From Acidobacteriota bacterium (lineage in GTDB: Bacteria > Acidobacteriota > Blastocatellia > RBC074): 64,000 bases of DNA. The translations under genes were made by a program, and so were the position numbers. The number at the start of each line of letters is the position of its first letter. Within the stretch, counting starts at the first letter, position 1. A model generated the notes under the pieces. The model ran no database searches. It saw nothing but the letters and a program-made list of their open reading frames with translations, and had not been told where the DNA came from. The DNA is taken from contig JAHBSF010000004.1 in the NCBI GenBank assembly GCA_019639255.1, positions 1 through 64,000 on the forward strand, in the 5' to 3' direction. This document shows, piece by piece, positions 17,201-25,296 of the stretch.

Positions 17201-17766
17201 CCATAAGGCATCCGCTCAGCCTCGGCTGCGCGCTCGTAACCGCGGCCGTGATGCACGAACTCTACGACGAACCGCAACGCGCCCTCGATCTCGCCGACGA
17301 AATCATAGCCCTGTCTTCCGAACACGGACTCGTAGTTACGCACGCGTGGGGATTATTCGAGCGCGGTTATGCGCGCGCGCGTCTGGGCGAGTCCGCAGCA
17401 GGCGCGGATGAAATGCGGCAGAGCCTCAGCACGCTGCGCGCCATCGGCTGCGAAATGGGAATATCGGGTTTTCTCGTGCTTCTGGCCGACGCATTGTGCG
17501 ACGCGGACCGCATAGACGAAGCGCTCGAAGTCATCGACGAGGCTTCGGCGCTTATGACCAAAACCGGCGAACGATACTACGAGGCCGACCTGCTGCGCCT
17601 GCGCGGCGAACTGCTTGCAGTAAAGGCGTGGTTGGCCGGCGACGAGGCGCTCACGGGACTTGCAAAAGCAAATCTGCGCCGCTCGATCGATGTCGCGCAA
17701 GCGCGCGGCGCACGCACTCTCGAACAACGCGCAACAGACAGTCTGAGCAAACTTGAGGAGAGATAA
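14287..17766 (+). CDS. PknB-type Ser/Thr kinase fused to AAA-type ATPase and TPR tail
   Basis: This is an 1159-residue single-chain signalling protein. After about 50 variable residues comes a kinase domain with glycine loop LGAGGMGVVYLAED (near 61-74), VAIKLL lysine, catalytic loop IIHRDIKPENLML (near 171), DFG (near 195), and APE-like SPEQARGE. Near residue 371 an ATPase starts (ITGEPGIGKSTVVESFL; Walker B VLFLDDLHWADPST near 490), of the predicted-ATPase/AAA_16 type found in STAND-like regulators. From about 720 to the end the chain is all helical, with TPR-like pairs. No transmembrane segment is seen. This kinase-ATPase-TPR architecture is frequent in Acidobacteriota and myxobacteria. The stop codon TAA comes from the following palindromic element. 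Confidence 0.92.
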   Translation: MSSDRRREISELADCTLTRAAEDRAETDPALAADTNEIDSSDAASQSIIGRTIGAYRLRAQLGAGGMGVVYLAEDVRLGRSVAIKLLPPDASSPDRVRRFLREAQAASALNHPNIVTLYDIGESSEGHYIVMEHISGRTLRETGRQRLTSGQIAEIGIQAARALEVAHASGIIHRDIKPENLMLREDGYLKVLDFGLARLVNPLTLEPESASNDETQPGVIVGTLSYLSPEQARGERVRTSTDIFSLGIVLYELATGQRPFRGATPMQLIEAITTVPPFAPTRLVPELPATLESLLLRMLDKDPRRRPSAAEVAAALSGEVATLSTAASAAPPGFVRAPLQATVGRAEELNALRDAFKYVESGRGLMVCITGEPGIGKSTVVESFLSELEAAPRSCRIARGRCSERLAGAEAYLPFLEMLDSLFAGRERERVAQVMKLLAPTWYSQVSPLPSNEPSLSGGELKSTSQERMKRELALFLTELAGEKPLVLFLDDLHWADPSTTDLLAYLATKFDSSRLLVITTHRPSDLLLAKHPFLAVKLELQARGAARELPLDFLGAGAIAQFLDLEFPGHRFDPEFAALLHQKTEGNPLFVTDLVRELRERGVIAHNNGQWSLERDFPEFERELPASVRSLIQRKIDRLDESDRALLAAAGVQGVEFDSAVAARALELDPLEVEERLEDLERVHAFIQLIAEQEMPDRTLSLRYRFVHVLYQNALYGSLRPTRRAQLSRAVAAALEGFYRRQSPEIAAELALLYEAARAFAPAVDYFLAAAQKASRVFANQEAAHLGRRALDLLGSLPEGPERDSKELAAQMTLGVALMSLRGFGAPEVESAYSRARQLVEQLGDQAPLFNVLYGLWTVSVIRTRYAEAHRLADRMMNLAQHTADSSQLVQAHYALGITLDYLGEYTLARKHLEEVRALYDPRGHRSHASVYGIDPMVVGGSRLSWILWVLGETGRARELMDEVYQLARSIRHPLSLGCALVTAAVMHELYDEPQRALDLADEIIALSSEHGLVVTHAWGLFERGYARARLGESAAGADEMRQSLSTLRAIGCEMGISGFLVLLADALCDADRIDEALEVIDEASALMTKTGERYYEADLLRLRGELLAVKAWLAGDEALTGLAKANLRRSIDVAQARGARTLEQRATDSLSKLEER

Positions 17767-17854
17767 CGGAACAAACGAAATAGAACAAAACAGACGGAAA
17801 TGATGGTCCATTTTCGTTTGTTTCGTTGCATTTCGTCTGTTCCGTTATCTCTCC
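17756..17854. repeat. Long-arm palindromic element, family A, copy 5
   Basis: Arms start AGGAGAGATAACGGAAC at 17756 and end as its inverse at 17854; about 45 bases pair with scattered mismatches. The kinase stop codon TAA lies in the left arm, and the next gene starts 18 bases after the right arm. Confidence 0.88.
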
Positions 17855-17872
17855 TTTCGAGCGAGGAGATAG

Positions 17873-18994
17873 ATGAGCGAGATTCAATGGACCGACGAGA
17901 TGCTCGACCGTATGAGATCGCTGACCGATCCGCTTGCGGACGCCGTAGTGGATGAAATTTTCGCCGACGGCGAGGTCACGGCCATTAATAACCTGATGCG
18001 CGACCTGGTGCGCAACGATCAGGTGCCGTCTACGCAGCTTCCCGCAGTAGTCGAGGATTATCTTGCCCGAAGCGCCGTGCTGCCCGATTGGGCCGATGCA
18101 GCAAGGATTCGCAGCGCGGAAGCATTCTTCGCCCGTCACGGCCTGCTCATCAGCACTTCGCTGTTTTTTGCGTCGTTGCCGCGCTGTTACGCCTGCGCCA
18201 ATGGAGTCCAGGTTCTGCATCAAACCGCGCGGCTCGCTACCGATACGCGCCGGCGCATTGCCGAAACCGGACAAATGGTGCTCGATACGATGGCCGAAGG
18301 GGGGCTGGCGCCCGGCGGCAAGGGCATACGTGCAACGCAAAAAGTCAGATTGATGCACGCCGCCGTAAGGCATCTGATACGCGCAAGCGGTCATTGGAAT
18401 CCGGCCTGGGGCGAACCTGTAAATCAGGAAGACCTCGGCGGCACGCTTATGGCTTTCGGATGGGTGCCGCTCGATTGCCTCGACCGCATGAACATTCCGT
18501 ACATAATGCAGGATGCAGAGGATTACATACACGCGTGGCGCATAGTTGGATTCCTGCTCGGAGTGCGAGACGAGATGCTGCCCCGCAGTGTGGACCAGGC
18601 GGCGACGCTTATGGGGCGAATCGGCGAAAGACAGTTTGCGCCAAGCGAAGCGGGCCGCGAAATGACGTCGGCGCTGATAGAGATGATTGAAGAAACGATG
18701 CCGGGGAACCTCTTCGACGGACTGCCGGCCACGATGATCCGGTTCTGCAACGGCGACGCGATCTCGGATCTGCTCGGCGTGCCGAAATCCGACTGGACTT
18801 CAAAACTGATCGGCCCGGTCAATAAACTCTTCGGGCTGATAGAACGCGAAGAGGATCATTCGAGCATATGCGCGAAAGCCGCCGAAGTCTTCGGGCGCGA
18901 ATTCAATCAGGCGATGTCGTGGGTAGCGCGCGGCGGCGTGAGAGCGCCGTTTTCAATCCCGGATACGCTGCGCGCACAGTGGGGATTACAGTAA
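17873..18994 (+). CDS. MpaB/Lcp-like (DUF2236) oxygenase-family protein
   Basis: This 373-residue helical protein belongs to the DUF2236 group, which includes fungal MpaB and the rubber oxygenase Lcp, haem b enzymes. Segments that support this are SLFFASLPRCYACANGVQVLHQTARL, KVRLMHAAVRHLIRASGHWNPAWGEPVNQEDLGGTL with conserved Lys/Arg/His, and YIHAWRIVGFLLGVRDEMLP. The His residues in the second and third segments are the candidates for haem ligation. No signal peptide. The substrate cannot be told. It stands alone, with a GAGGAG site before ATG at 17873. Confidence 0.8.
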   Translation: MSEIQWTDEMLDRMRSLTDPLADAVVDEIFADGEVTAINNLMRDLVRNDQVPSTQLPAVVEDYLARSAVLPDWADAARIRSAEAFFARHGLLISTSLFFASLPRCYACANGVQVLHQTARLATDTRRRIAETGQMVLDTMAEGGLAPGGKGIRATQKVRLMHAAVRHLIRASGHWNPAWGEPVNQEDLGGTLMAFGWVPLDCLDRMNIPYIMQDAEDYIHAWRIVGFLLGVRDEMLPRSVDQAATLMGRIGERQFAPSEAGREMTSALIEMIEETMPGNLFDGLPATMIRFCNGDAISDLLGVPKSDWTSKLIGPVNKLFGLIEREEDHSSICAKAAEVFGREFNQAMSWVARGGVRAPFSIPDTLRAQWGLQ

Positions 18995-19056
18995 ACGGCA
19001 ACAAGTATCTTTTGCCGCTTATTCCGTTGGTTTCCGTGTTTTCTTCACGCTGCGGT

Positions 19057-20511
19057 TCAAGCCGTCAGCGGGTAACGCCGCAGCCTTCGCAGCGCCAGCC
19101 AGACAACAACCGCCGTCGTGACAAGCAATCCAAGCAACCCCTTCATCACCCTCGCGACGACCGCGCCCGCGGGCTCTTCTTTGAAGGCAAAAACCGGGAA
19201 AGAGTCGTAGTCTCTTGCGGTCAGCCTGGCCTGTCGCAGAATTCTCGGATTGAAATATTCGAGCCAGCGGTGGTGAAACTGCTCCACGAGGCCCAGAAAA
19301 TGACGATAACGATGCGCGCTCGCACCCGACAGATCATTAAGCGCGGCCTGCGTAATAACGGCCGGAGACAGAAACCGGAAATTCTCGGACAGATGCTGTT
19401 GTCCGAGCACCTGCCGGTCGAAATATTCCATTACGGGCTGCATCATTTTCTCGGTTTCGGTCTGCACCGCGATCGAACGCGCATAAAAATCGTTCATATC
19501 GGGAGCGCCGCCCGCCGGCGCAAGCTCAGGATGATCCTCGTAGTACCGTGCCAGCAACCGACTCCCCTGTGCTGAAGCTTCGGCCGATGCGCGCCTCACG
19601 GCCTGAATCATCTCAACACGCGAGGGCGCCGGATACGAAGTTGAGGCCGCAACCCCGAGCAACGACGGCAATACCAGCACAAGCAACAGCCACATCCCCG
19701 CAAGCGCGAGCGCATTGGACGCCGAGGCGCCGCCAATGGAATTCACCAGAATCGCAGCGCCGAACCAGAAAAGACCGTATGCAGCGACTACGAGCACCCA
19801 CAACAAACACCGCCACCAGGCCCCCTCGGCAAATATCTCGCCGCCGAGCGCCAGGAATCCGATCAACGTCAGCACTATCGCTGGAACAAGCACTACCGTG
19901 GCTCGCAGCAAAACCTTGCCGAAGACGAACGTGCGCAGAGCTACGGGCTGCGACATGATCATTTGCAGCGTGCCCTGTTCTTTTTCCTGCGAAAGCAGAT
20001 TGTAGCAAAGCGCCAGTATCAACAACGGATAAAGGTATATGATGACAAACGCCGGATCGAAGCGCCCTGCCGAGAGCAAAGCAGGATTCTCTATCTCGTC
20101 ATTGCCGGTGAAAGTCTGCCTGCTCTGGCGCGTAACCTTGAAGTAATACGGGTAAAGATCGCTCTGCCCGACCGCAAGCGCCGCAAGCGGTCCCGGCGGC
20201 ATTACGGCGTATCGGGCGCCGCCCGCGCCGCCCGCAAAGGCGGGGCTGCGCGGGTCTGCAAATCGCGGAACTTCGCTGCGGCCGGAATCGATTTCTTCGA
20301 TAACAGCCCTCGCTCCGGCGATCCGGGCAATTTCCTCCTCACCCGCCGCCCGCAGCGTCGCGCGCTGAAAATCCACCCACGTTGCGCCGTTGTAAAGACC
20401 GTATCCGATCAGCAGCGCAAAAATCATAACCACCAGCGTCAACGTCCGGTCGGCGCTCAGATTGCGCAGTTCGTGTCTGATGATTCGCCCCAGCATTTTC
20501 CCCTTCAACAT
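19057..20511 (-). CDS. ABC-2 type exporter permease (DUF3526-type), first copy
   Basis: This 484-residue membrane protein has an N-terminal membrane segment (TLTLVVMIFALLIGYGLYNG), a large external domain of about 130 residues, and then five or so membrane helices (FVIIYLYPLLILALCYNLLSQEKEQGTL through LLLVLVLPSLLGVAAS). A second external domain and a last helix (GLLGLLVTTAVVVWLALRRL) end it. EKEQGTLQMIMSQP is the conserved cytoplasmic loop of this permease type. It is the third gene of a minus-strand operon with a related permease and an ATPase, so the transporter is probably a heterodimer. Substrate unknown; such systems are often linked to copper (NosDFY-like) or peptide export. Confidence 0.82.
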   Translation of the reverse strand: MLKGKMLGRIIRHELRNLSADRTLTLVVMIFALLIGYGLYNGATWVDFQRATLRAAGEEEIARIAGARAVIEEIDSGRSEVPRFADPRSPAFAGGAGGARYAVMPPGPLAALAVGQSDLYPYYFKVTRQSRQTFTGNDEIENPALLSAGRFDPAFVIIYLYPLLILALCYNLLSQEKEQGTLQMIMSQPVALRTFVFGKVLLRATVVLVPAIVLTLIGFLALGGEIFAEGAWWRCLLWVLVVAAYGLFWFGAAILVNSIGGASASNALALAGMWLLLVLVLPSLLGVAASTSYPAPSRVEMIQAVRRASAEASAQGSRLLARYYEDHPELAPAGGAPDMNDFYARSIAVQTETEKMMQPVMEYFDRQVLGQQHLSENFRFLSPAVITQAALNDLSGASAHRYRHFLGLVEQFHHRWLEYFNPRILRQARLTARDYDSFPVFAFKEEPAGAVVARVMKGLLGLLVTTAVVVWLALRRLRRYPLTA

Positions 20512-20555
20512 TTTGTTTTATTTCGGCCCGTTTCCGCGCATTCTGCGTTTATGCT

Positions 20556-21992
20556 TCACACATCTACCCGGACTCTCGCAGCCGCCCCCATCGCCGCCCC
20601 CATCGCCGCAACAAACCACAACGCGAGCAGCACAGCGCTCATAGCCTGCCGCCGGAGCACCCACCGGGCCGTGGGCGCCGTGTAGCTGAAATCATCGACG
20701 CTGCTCCACAGTTCGGGTCCGGCCTGGTAAGCGTAATCCGACCGTCCGGCGTTAAAGGTCATATCGTCGTTCATCGCCTTGACCAGCACGCGGCGGTAAT
20801 TTTCAGCGCTCGAAGCAAAATCGCGATGATGAGAAAAATCCGTCCCCGCAAACCCCGCCGATATGGATCGAATCGAAAGCATCGGAGCGATTACGCCCAA
20901 TGACCGCTTCAGTATTTCCTGCCGTTCAAACGTCTCCCACAGGGCGCTGTAGTGTTTTTCGTAAACCTTGTTGCCGTGTTCTTCTGCCTCCTGCAGCGAT
21001 ATGCCTGCAAAATTCACCGGCAGATCCTCTATCTTCGATACGCCGTACTGTGCAAGCACGCGCCGTTGCAGATCCTGTGCGCGCTTGTCTGCGGGATCGT
21101 GGCCGTCGAGTCCGTTTTTCATATCGCGGTCGATCTGCTGCGCAAACTCGAAGGCTGACGGAGTCGGATGCAGTTGCCTCGCCAGATCCGCAGCAGCACG
21201 CGGCGCAATCATTCCGTTTACGATCCAGAACCCGAGCAGTACTACGAGCGCCATACGCGACGATGCAGCCGCAGCCGATACAGCAAGCGATATTCCGACG
21301 AATATTCCGAAGTAAAGGAGGTAACCGACGCCCATCATTACAAGCCGACCGGCGCTTGCCCCAACCGCCCCATCGTCTGCGGCCAATGCAAGCGCAGCGG
21401 TCCCGAGCATCGTAGCGGGAAGGAGCAACACGCCGAGAGCCCCTGCGACGCCGAGCACCTTGCCAATTGCCAGGTCGGTTCGGCGTGCGCCGATGCTCAG
21501 CAACTGCCTGAGCGTACCCTGTTCGCGCTCGCCGGCGAATGCGGGAAACAGAAGCAGTATGATGAGCAGCGGCATCAGCAGTTGCATCACGGTCGATGCC
21601 GTGAGTTCGCCGAACCGCGCTACCGCCGCGGCATCCGCAGCCGGTCTGTATTTGAATTCATTCTGCTTGTGCGCTTCGAGCCATACTGCTACGCCCGTAT
21701 AAGGCTCTACGCCGCGGTCAAGCAATGCCGGAAGCATTTTCGGTTTGAATGCGTAAATGCCGTAGTGCGCCGCGGAATGGGGATTTTTCGCCCCCTGATG
21801 CAGCCACTGCTCGCGCGTTTCGCGCCGCGCCGCTTCGTGCTGGCGGCTGACCTCGCGGTGATGCTTCCAGCCCATCACGAGCGCCGCCAGCAGCAGGCCG
21901 AGGACTATCGCAGCGGCCCATCGGAAACGTCCGTCGCGCATCATTTCGGTGAATTCCTTGCGCGCAACGCTGATCTGGTTTCGGTTGATCAT
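20556..21992 (-). CDS. ABC-2 type exporter permease (DUF3526-type), second copy
   Basis: This 478-residue paralogue of the downstream permease shares its layout: N-terminal helix (FRWAAAIVLGLLLAALVMGW), outer domain, the GEREQGTLRQLLSIGARRTDLAIGK loop, several helices, a long outer domain and a final helix (AVLLALWFVAAMGAAMGAAARV). I placed the start at ATG 21992 (GAGAGG site, MINRNQISVARKEFTEM), since the nine codons before it follow a TTG without a ribosome binding site. It begins 32 bases after the ATPase gene stop. Confidence 0.82.
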   Translation of the reverse strand: MINRNQISVARKEFTEMMRDGRFRWAAAIVLGLLLAALVMGWKHHREVSRQHEAARRETREQWLHQGAKNPHSAAHYGIYAFKPKMLPALLDRGVEPYTGVAVWLEAHKQNEFKYRPAADAAAVARFGELTASTVMQLLMPLLIILLLFPAFAGEREQGTLRQLLSIGARRTDLAIGKVLGVAGALGVLLLPATMLGTAALALAADDGAVGASAGRLVMMGVGYLLYFGIFVGISLAVSAAAASSRMALVVLLGFWIVNGMIAPRAAADLARQLHPTPSAFEFAQQIDRDMKNGLDGHDPADKRAQDLQRRVLAQYGVSKIEDLPVNFAGISLQEAEEHGNKVYEKHYSALWETFERQEILKRSLGVIAPMLSIRSISAGFAGTDFSHHRDFASSAENYRRVLVKAMNDDMTFNAGRSDYAYQAGPELWSSVDDFSYTAPTARWVLRRQAMSAVLLALWFVAAMGAAMGAAARVRVDV

Positions 21993-22024
21993 CGGGGGAA
22001 CCTCTCGATAGCCGTCCAATATCT

Positions 22025-22729
22025 TCAGTCGTGCATGTGTTCGAGGTATATGCGCTCAAGATCCGCATGACCTATGCTCGCGGTGCTCAGCACATCTACA
22101 AGCCGTCCGTGTTTCATAATCCCCACGCGAGCGCCCGATTCCTTGGCGCGAAACAGATCGTGGGTCGCCATCAACACGGCGACGCCCTGCTCGCTCAGGC
22201 GTCCAAGCAGCGTGGAAAATTCATTCGACGCCTTCGGATCGAGACCCGATGTAGGTTCGTCGAGCAGCAGGGCTTCGGCCTTCTTTGCAAGGGCTATTGC
22301 TATTCCCACCTTCTGCCGCATGCCCTTGGAATAAGTCGAAACCCGGCGATCGGCTGCCTCGCGCTGCAAGGCGACCTCTTCAAAAAAGCCGAGCAACCGC
22401 TCGCGCGAATAATCGGCGCACCCGGCAAGCGCCGAAAAGTATTCGAGATTTTCCAGCCCCGTCAGATTGCGGTAGAGCATGACCTGTTCGGGGATGTAGG
22501 CGAGGAACCGTTTGGTTTCGAGAGGATGCGCGCAGACATCAAGCCCCTTGATCTTCGCTGCGCCCGAACTCGGGGCGATGAAATTCAGGAAAAGATTTAT
22601 CGTCGTGGTTTTACCCGCACCATTGGCGCCGAGCAGGCAGAAGATCTCGCCGGGCTCTATCTTCAGGTTGAGCGCGTCGAGCGCCACAGCCCCGTTATAT
22701 CGTTTCGTCAGGTTGACCGCTTCGAGCAT
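22025..22729 (-). CDS. ABC transporter ATP-binding protein
   Basis: This 234-residue nucleotide-binding subunit has Walker A LLGANGAGKTTTI, Q-loop YIPEQVMLYRNLTG, signature YSKGMRQKVGIAIAL, Walker B ALLLDEPTSGLDP and switch MATHDLFRAKE. It is of the DrrA/NatA (ABC-2) class and precedes the two permeases, which it should energise. The start at ATG 22729 has GGAG nine bases upstream; the open frame extends seven codons further without a better site. Confidence 0.9.
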   Translation of the reverse strand: MLEAVNLTKRYNGAVALDALNLKIEPGEIFCLLGANGAGKTTTINLFLNFIAPSSGAAKIKGLDVCAHPLETKRFLAYIPEQVMLYRNLTGLENLEYFSALAGCADYSRERLLGFFEEVALQREAADRRVSTYSKGMRQKVGIAIALAKKAEALLLDEPTSGLDPKASNEFSTLLGRLSEQGVAVLMATHDLFRAKESGARVGIMKHGRLVDVLSTASIGHADLERIYLEHMHD

Positions 22730-22814
22730 GTTGGTTTTCTCCGCGTACAAATCATTGAATAAAGCGCGAGCATACGGAACCCCGTTCCCCGCGTGTATAA
22801 ATATTCAACGAACA

Positions 22815-22834
22815 GTTGACCGACTTGCGTCAAC
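22815..22834. promoter_or_regulatory. Dyad between divergent ABC and DUF3237 genes
   Basis: GTTGAC and GTCAAC are exact inverted hexamers separated by 8 bases, in the 212-base divergent gap. It may be an operator for one or both genes. A TATGAT at 22903-22908 could be the -10 box of the rightward gene. Confidence 0.3.
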
Positions 22835-22941
22835 GGTGGATTCGCACCGATGAATGGGAGTTCAATATGCGGGGCCAGGTGTGCGGATAAACGAAACTGA
22901 AGTATGATGTCGCGACAATTCAACTACAGGAGGCATCCCCG

Positions 22942-23418
22942 ATGGCGCAAAGCAGCTTGTTTCCCTACAACCTGGAATATCTGTTTTCCTACACCGCCGA
23001 CCTCGAAAAAATCCCCGAGGTCATCGGCCAGACGCCCGACGGCATTCTGATCAACTTCTATGTCACGGGCGGAACGATCAGCGGCCCGAAACTCAGCGGC
23101 ACGCTCACGCACGGCGGCGGCGACTGGTACACGCTGCGCGAAGACGGCGTCGGCATTTCAAACGTTCGCGCTACGTTTCAAACCGACGACGGCGCGCTGA
23201 TCTATACCGACTATATCGGCATTATGGATCTCGGCCCGGACGGTGCGGCGAACTTCGCCAAGGGGCAGGTAGCCAATATCGTGCCGCTCAAGACCACGCC
23301 GCGCTACCATACGGCGCATCCTCAATACGCCTGGCTCAACCGCCTGCAATGCCTCGGCGTCGGTCAGGTGGATCATACGGCGATGACGGTTAGCTACGAC
23401 GTATATGCGGTGATGTAA
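22942..23418 (+). CDS. DUF3237 beta-barrel protein
   Basis: This 158-residue soluble protein matches the DUF3237 family: LEYLFSYTADLEKIPEVIGQTPDG, INFYVTGGTISGPKLSGTLTHGGGDWYTLREDGVG, ATFQTDDGALIYTDYIGIMDLGP, and the C-terminal YAWLNRLQCLGVGQVD. Function is unknown for the family. It has a strong AGGAGG site at 22929. It is monocistronic and followed directly by a palindromic element. Confidence 0.85.
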   Translation: MAQSSLFPYNLEYLFSYTADLEKIPEVIGQTPDGILINFYVTGGTISGPKLSGTLTHGGGDWYTLREDGVGISNVRATFQTDDGALIYTDYIGIMDLGPDGAANFAKGQVANIVPLKTTPRYHTAHPQYAWLNRLQCLGVGQVDHTAMTVSYDVYAVM

Positions 23419-23423
23419 GAGAC

Positions 23424-23524
23424 AAAAGAGACAACGGAACAAACGAAATGAAACGAAAATTACGGAACGGTACAATCTTTTCCGTTTGTTTCGTTTTTTT
23501 TCGTTTGTTCCGTTGTTTCTCTTT
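23424..23524. repeat. Long-arm palindromic element, family A, copy 6 (compensated variant)
   Basis: The left arm has AAAGAGACAACGGAACAAAC and the right arm ends with the inverse GTTTGTTCCGTTGTTTCTCTTT-like sequence. The usual ATAACGG is ACAACGG in the left arm, and the right arm carries the matching change (CCGTTGT), so pairing is kept. It lies between convergent genes. Confidence 0.88.
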
Positions 23525-23528
23525 AAAG

Positions 23529-25181
23529 TCATCCGAGAAGCCGCCCATCCCACGGCAGTCCTTTTTCAAACCGCGTCCGGTCGTGATGCCTCCACGGAGC
23601 GAATACGGCGGGTTCGTGCAGCTTCCACAATTCGCACTTATGCACGGGAGCGCCCGCGGCGTCGATGATGTAATTCACCGCGCGCCGTGCGGCTTCGTTT
23701 GCTCCCTCCATGGTGGCAAGGTCGGTGTAGGTCTGCACGTAATCCGAGGCCAGAAACAGGTTCGGGATGCCCGTGCGCGCATCGGGCCGCAGTTTCCAGG
23801 TATTTACGATGTTAACCAGCAGCGGCTCGCGATTCTGTTTGCCCGACGGATGCGGATTGTTCGGGTCGTCAAAAAAGACTATATCGGGATCGAGCGCCCA
23901 ACTGTGCAGGTGATCGTCGCGCAGCCGCTCTACGCCCCCGTAATTGAGGCTCTTTTTCATCTGCGCCCATATCTCATCCCTGATTTCTTCGCGCGTGCAC
24001 TCCCTGGCCGTCTTCCCGTTCAATCCCGGTTGATCCCATTCCGAAATATCCACCGAGATGATGCCCTTTACGCGCCCGTCTCCGTACCGGCTCAGATCCA
24101 CGTTCCAGAACTGATGCTGCGACACCGAAGTCAGCGCCCACTGCGAATTGATGTAAAGTTCGTGTCCGCGCGCAATCGGCAGATCTTCCGTAAGGTAAAA
24201 CTGCGCGCCGTTCATCCACGAAACGTTGGGCGCAAGCCGCCGTATCTTGTCCAGGTCGGGATCGATTGCAAGCATCTCTTCGGTCAGATGCGATGCCATG
24301 ACTTCGACCGGAAAAGCAGCGATGTAATAATCGCCCGTCTTTTCAAAGTCATATTCGCCCTCGCGCACGGTTACGCTTTTGATCCGGCCCTGTTCGCAGT
24401 TTATGGATTTGACCTCTGCGTTCAGGTGATACTCGACGCCGCGATCGCGCAGGTAGCTAAGCCAGGGCTCGATCCATACTTCGTTCGTAGGTCCGTTAAG
24501 CACGCGATCGCTCGAGACTCCGGGTTCGAGAATATCGAAGAGCAACTGCACCAGAATATCGCCCACCGTGCGCGTGCTTGCGAGTTGGCCCTTGGCCGCG
24601 ACGAGAGAGCGCGTCAGTCCGTGTCCGAAGTAATCCTGATACGCCTGCGAGCGCGTTCCGGCGCCGATGAAATCCCACCATCCGATCTTTTCATATTCGG
24701 CGAGGCGGCGCTCTTCGCAACTCGTGATGATCTGCCATACGCGCTCGGCGAAATAATGCTCGTCCTCGATATCGACGCCGATGTTGTCGCTCCACATATT
24801 GGCTACGAGCAGCGTGAAATCCGCAAGCGAGCGCGGGAATCGCGAATTGACGACTATGGGCGGCAAATCGTAGCGGGCGATTTCTATGCGCGTAGTGTCT
24901 ACGAGATTATCGTAAACGCCGTGCTGGTTGTTGCGGTATGGGATGCGCTTCATCGTATCGGTGACGTGTTTGTAGAAGCGCGGGAAGAAGCGGAAGCCGT
25001 GTTCTCCGGGCAGCGGTTTGCGGCCGGGGGTGGCCGAATCCTTTACATCGAGGCTGCGCGCCTTGCCGCCGGGCACGGGCCAGCGTTCGTAAACCTCTAC
25101 GGTGAATCCGCGCTCGGCAAGTTCGTGCGCCGCGCTCATACCGGCTACACCGCCGCCGAGGATGATGACTTTCTTCGACAT
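23529..25181 (-). CDS. Phytoene-desaturase-like FAD-dependent oxidoreductase
   Basis: This 550-residue flavoprotein starts MSKKVIILGGGVAGMSAAHELAERG, a Rossmann dinucleotide fold with GxGxxG, and continues with VEVYERWPVPGGKARS, the carotenoid-desaturase and amine-oxidase pattern. GEHGFRFFPRFYKHVTDTM is typical of the subgroup often labelled 15-cis-phytoene desaturase or hydroxysqualene dehydroxylase-like in actinobacteria and myxobacteria. Near the C terminus, NLFLASDYVQTYTDLATMEGANEAARRAVNYII is the second FAD contact. No carotenoid genes are nearby, so the substrate is not known. Confidence 0.82.
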   Translation of the reverse strand: MSKKVIILGGGVAGMSAAHELAERGFTVEVYERWPVPGGKARSLDVKDSATPGRKPLPGEHGFRFFPRFYKHVTDTMKRIPYRNNQHGVYDNLVDTTRIEIARYDLPPIVVNSRFPRSLADFTLLVANMWSDNIGVDIEDEHYFAERVWQIITSCEERRLAEYEKIGWWDFIGAGTRSQAYQDYFGHGLTRSLVAAKGQLASTRTVGDILVQLLFDILEPGVSSDRVLNGPTNEVWIEPWLSYLRDRGVEYHLNAEVKSINCEQGRIKSVTVREGEYDFEKTGDYYIAAFPVEVMASHLTEEMLAIDPDLDKIRRLAPNVSWMNGAQFYLTEDLPIARGHELYINSQWALTSVSQHQFWNVDLSRYGDGRVKGIISVDISEWDQPGLNGKTARECTREEIRDEIWAQMKKSLNYGGVERLRDDHLHSWALDPDIVFFDDPNNPHPSGKQNREPLLVNIVNTWKLRPDARTGIPNLFLASDYVQTYTDLATMEGANEAARRAVNYIIDAAGAPVHKCELWKLHEPAVFAPWRHHDRTRFEKGLPWDGRLLG

Positions 25182-25206
25182 AATCGCTCTCCTGGGGGAA
25201 GGAGAT

Positions 25207-25286
25207 AAACCGCGGAAGCAACGGAAAACACAGAAAGGAGGATGTTTTTTCAGCAGCTTCTGCGTGTTCGGCGTATTCCGCGGTTT
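25207..25286. repeat. Palindromic element, family B, copy 2
   Basis: AAACCGCGGAA at 25207 and its exact inverse TTCCGCGGTTT ending at 25286 form the outer stem. Inner parts (ACGGAAAACACAGAA and TTCTGCGTGTTCGGCG) pair partly. It sits between the candidate selenoprotein gene and the flavoprotein gene on the same strand. Confidence 0.65.
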
Positions 25287-25296
25287 CTACTCTTGC

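Noticed and set aside
18995-19050. Possible extra palindrome after the MpaB-like gene
   Set aside because: Only a right-arm-like TTATTCCGTTGGTTTCCGTG is visible, with no matching left arm.
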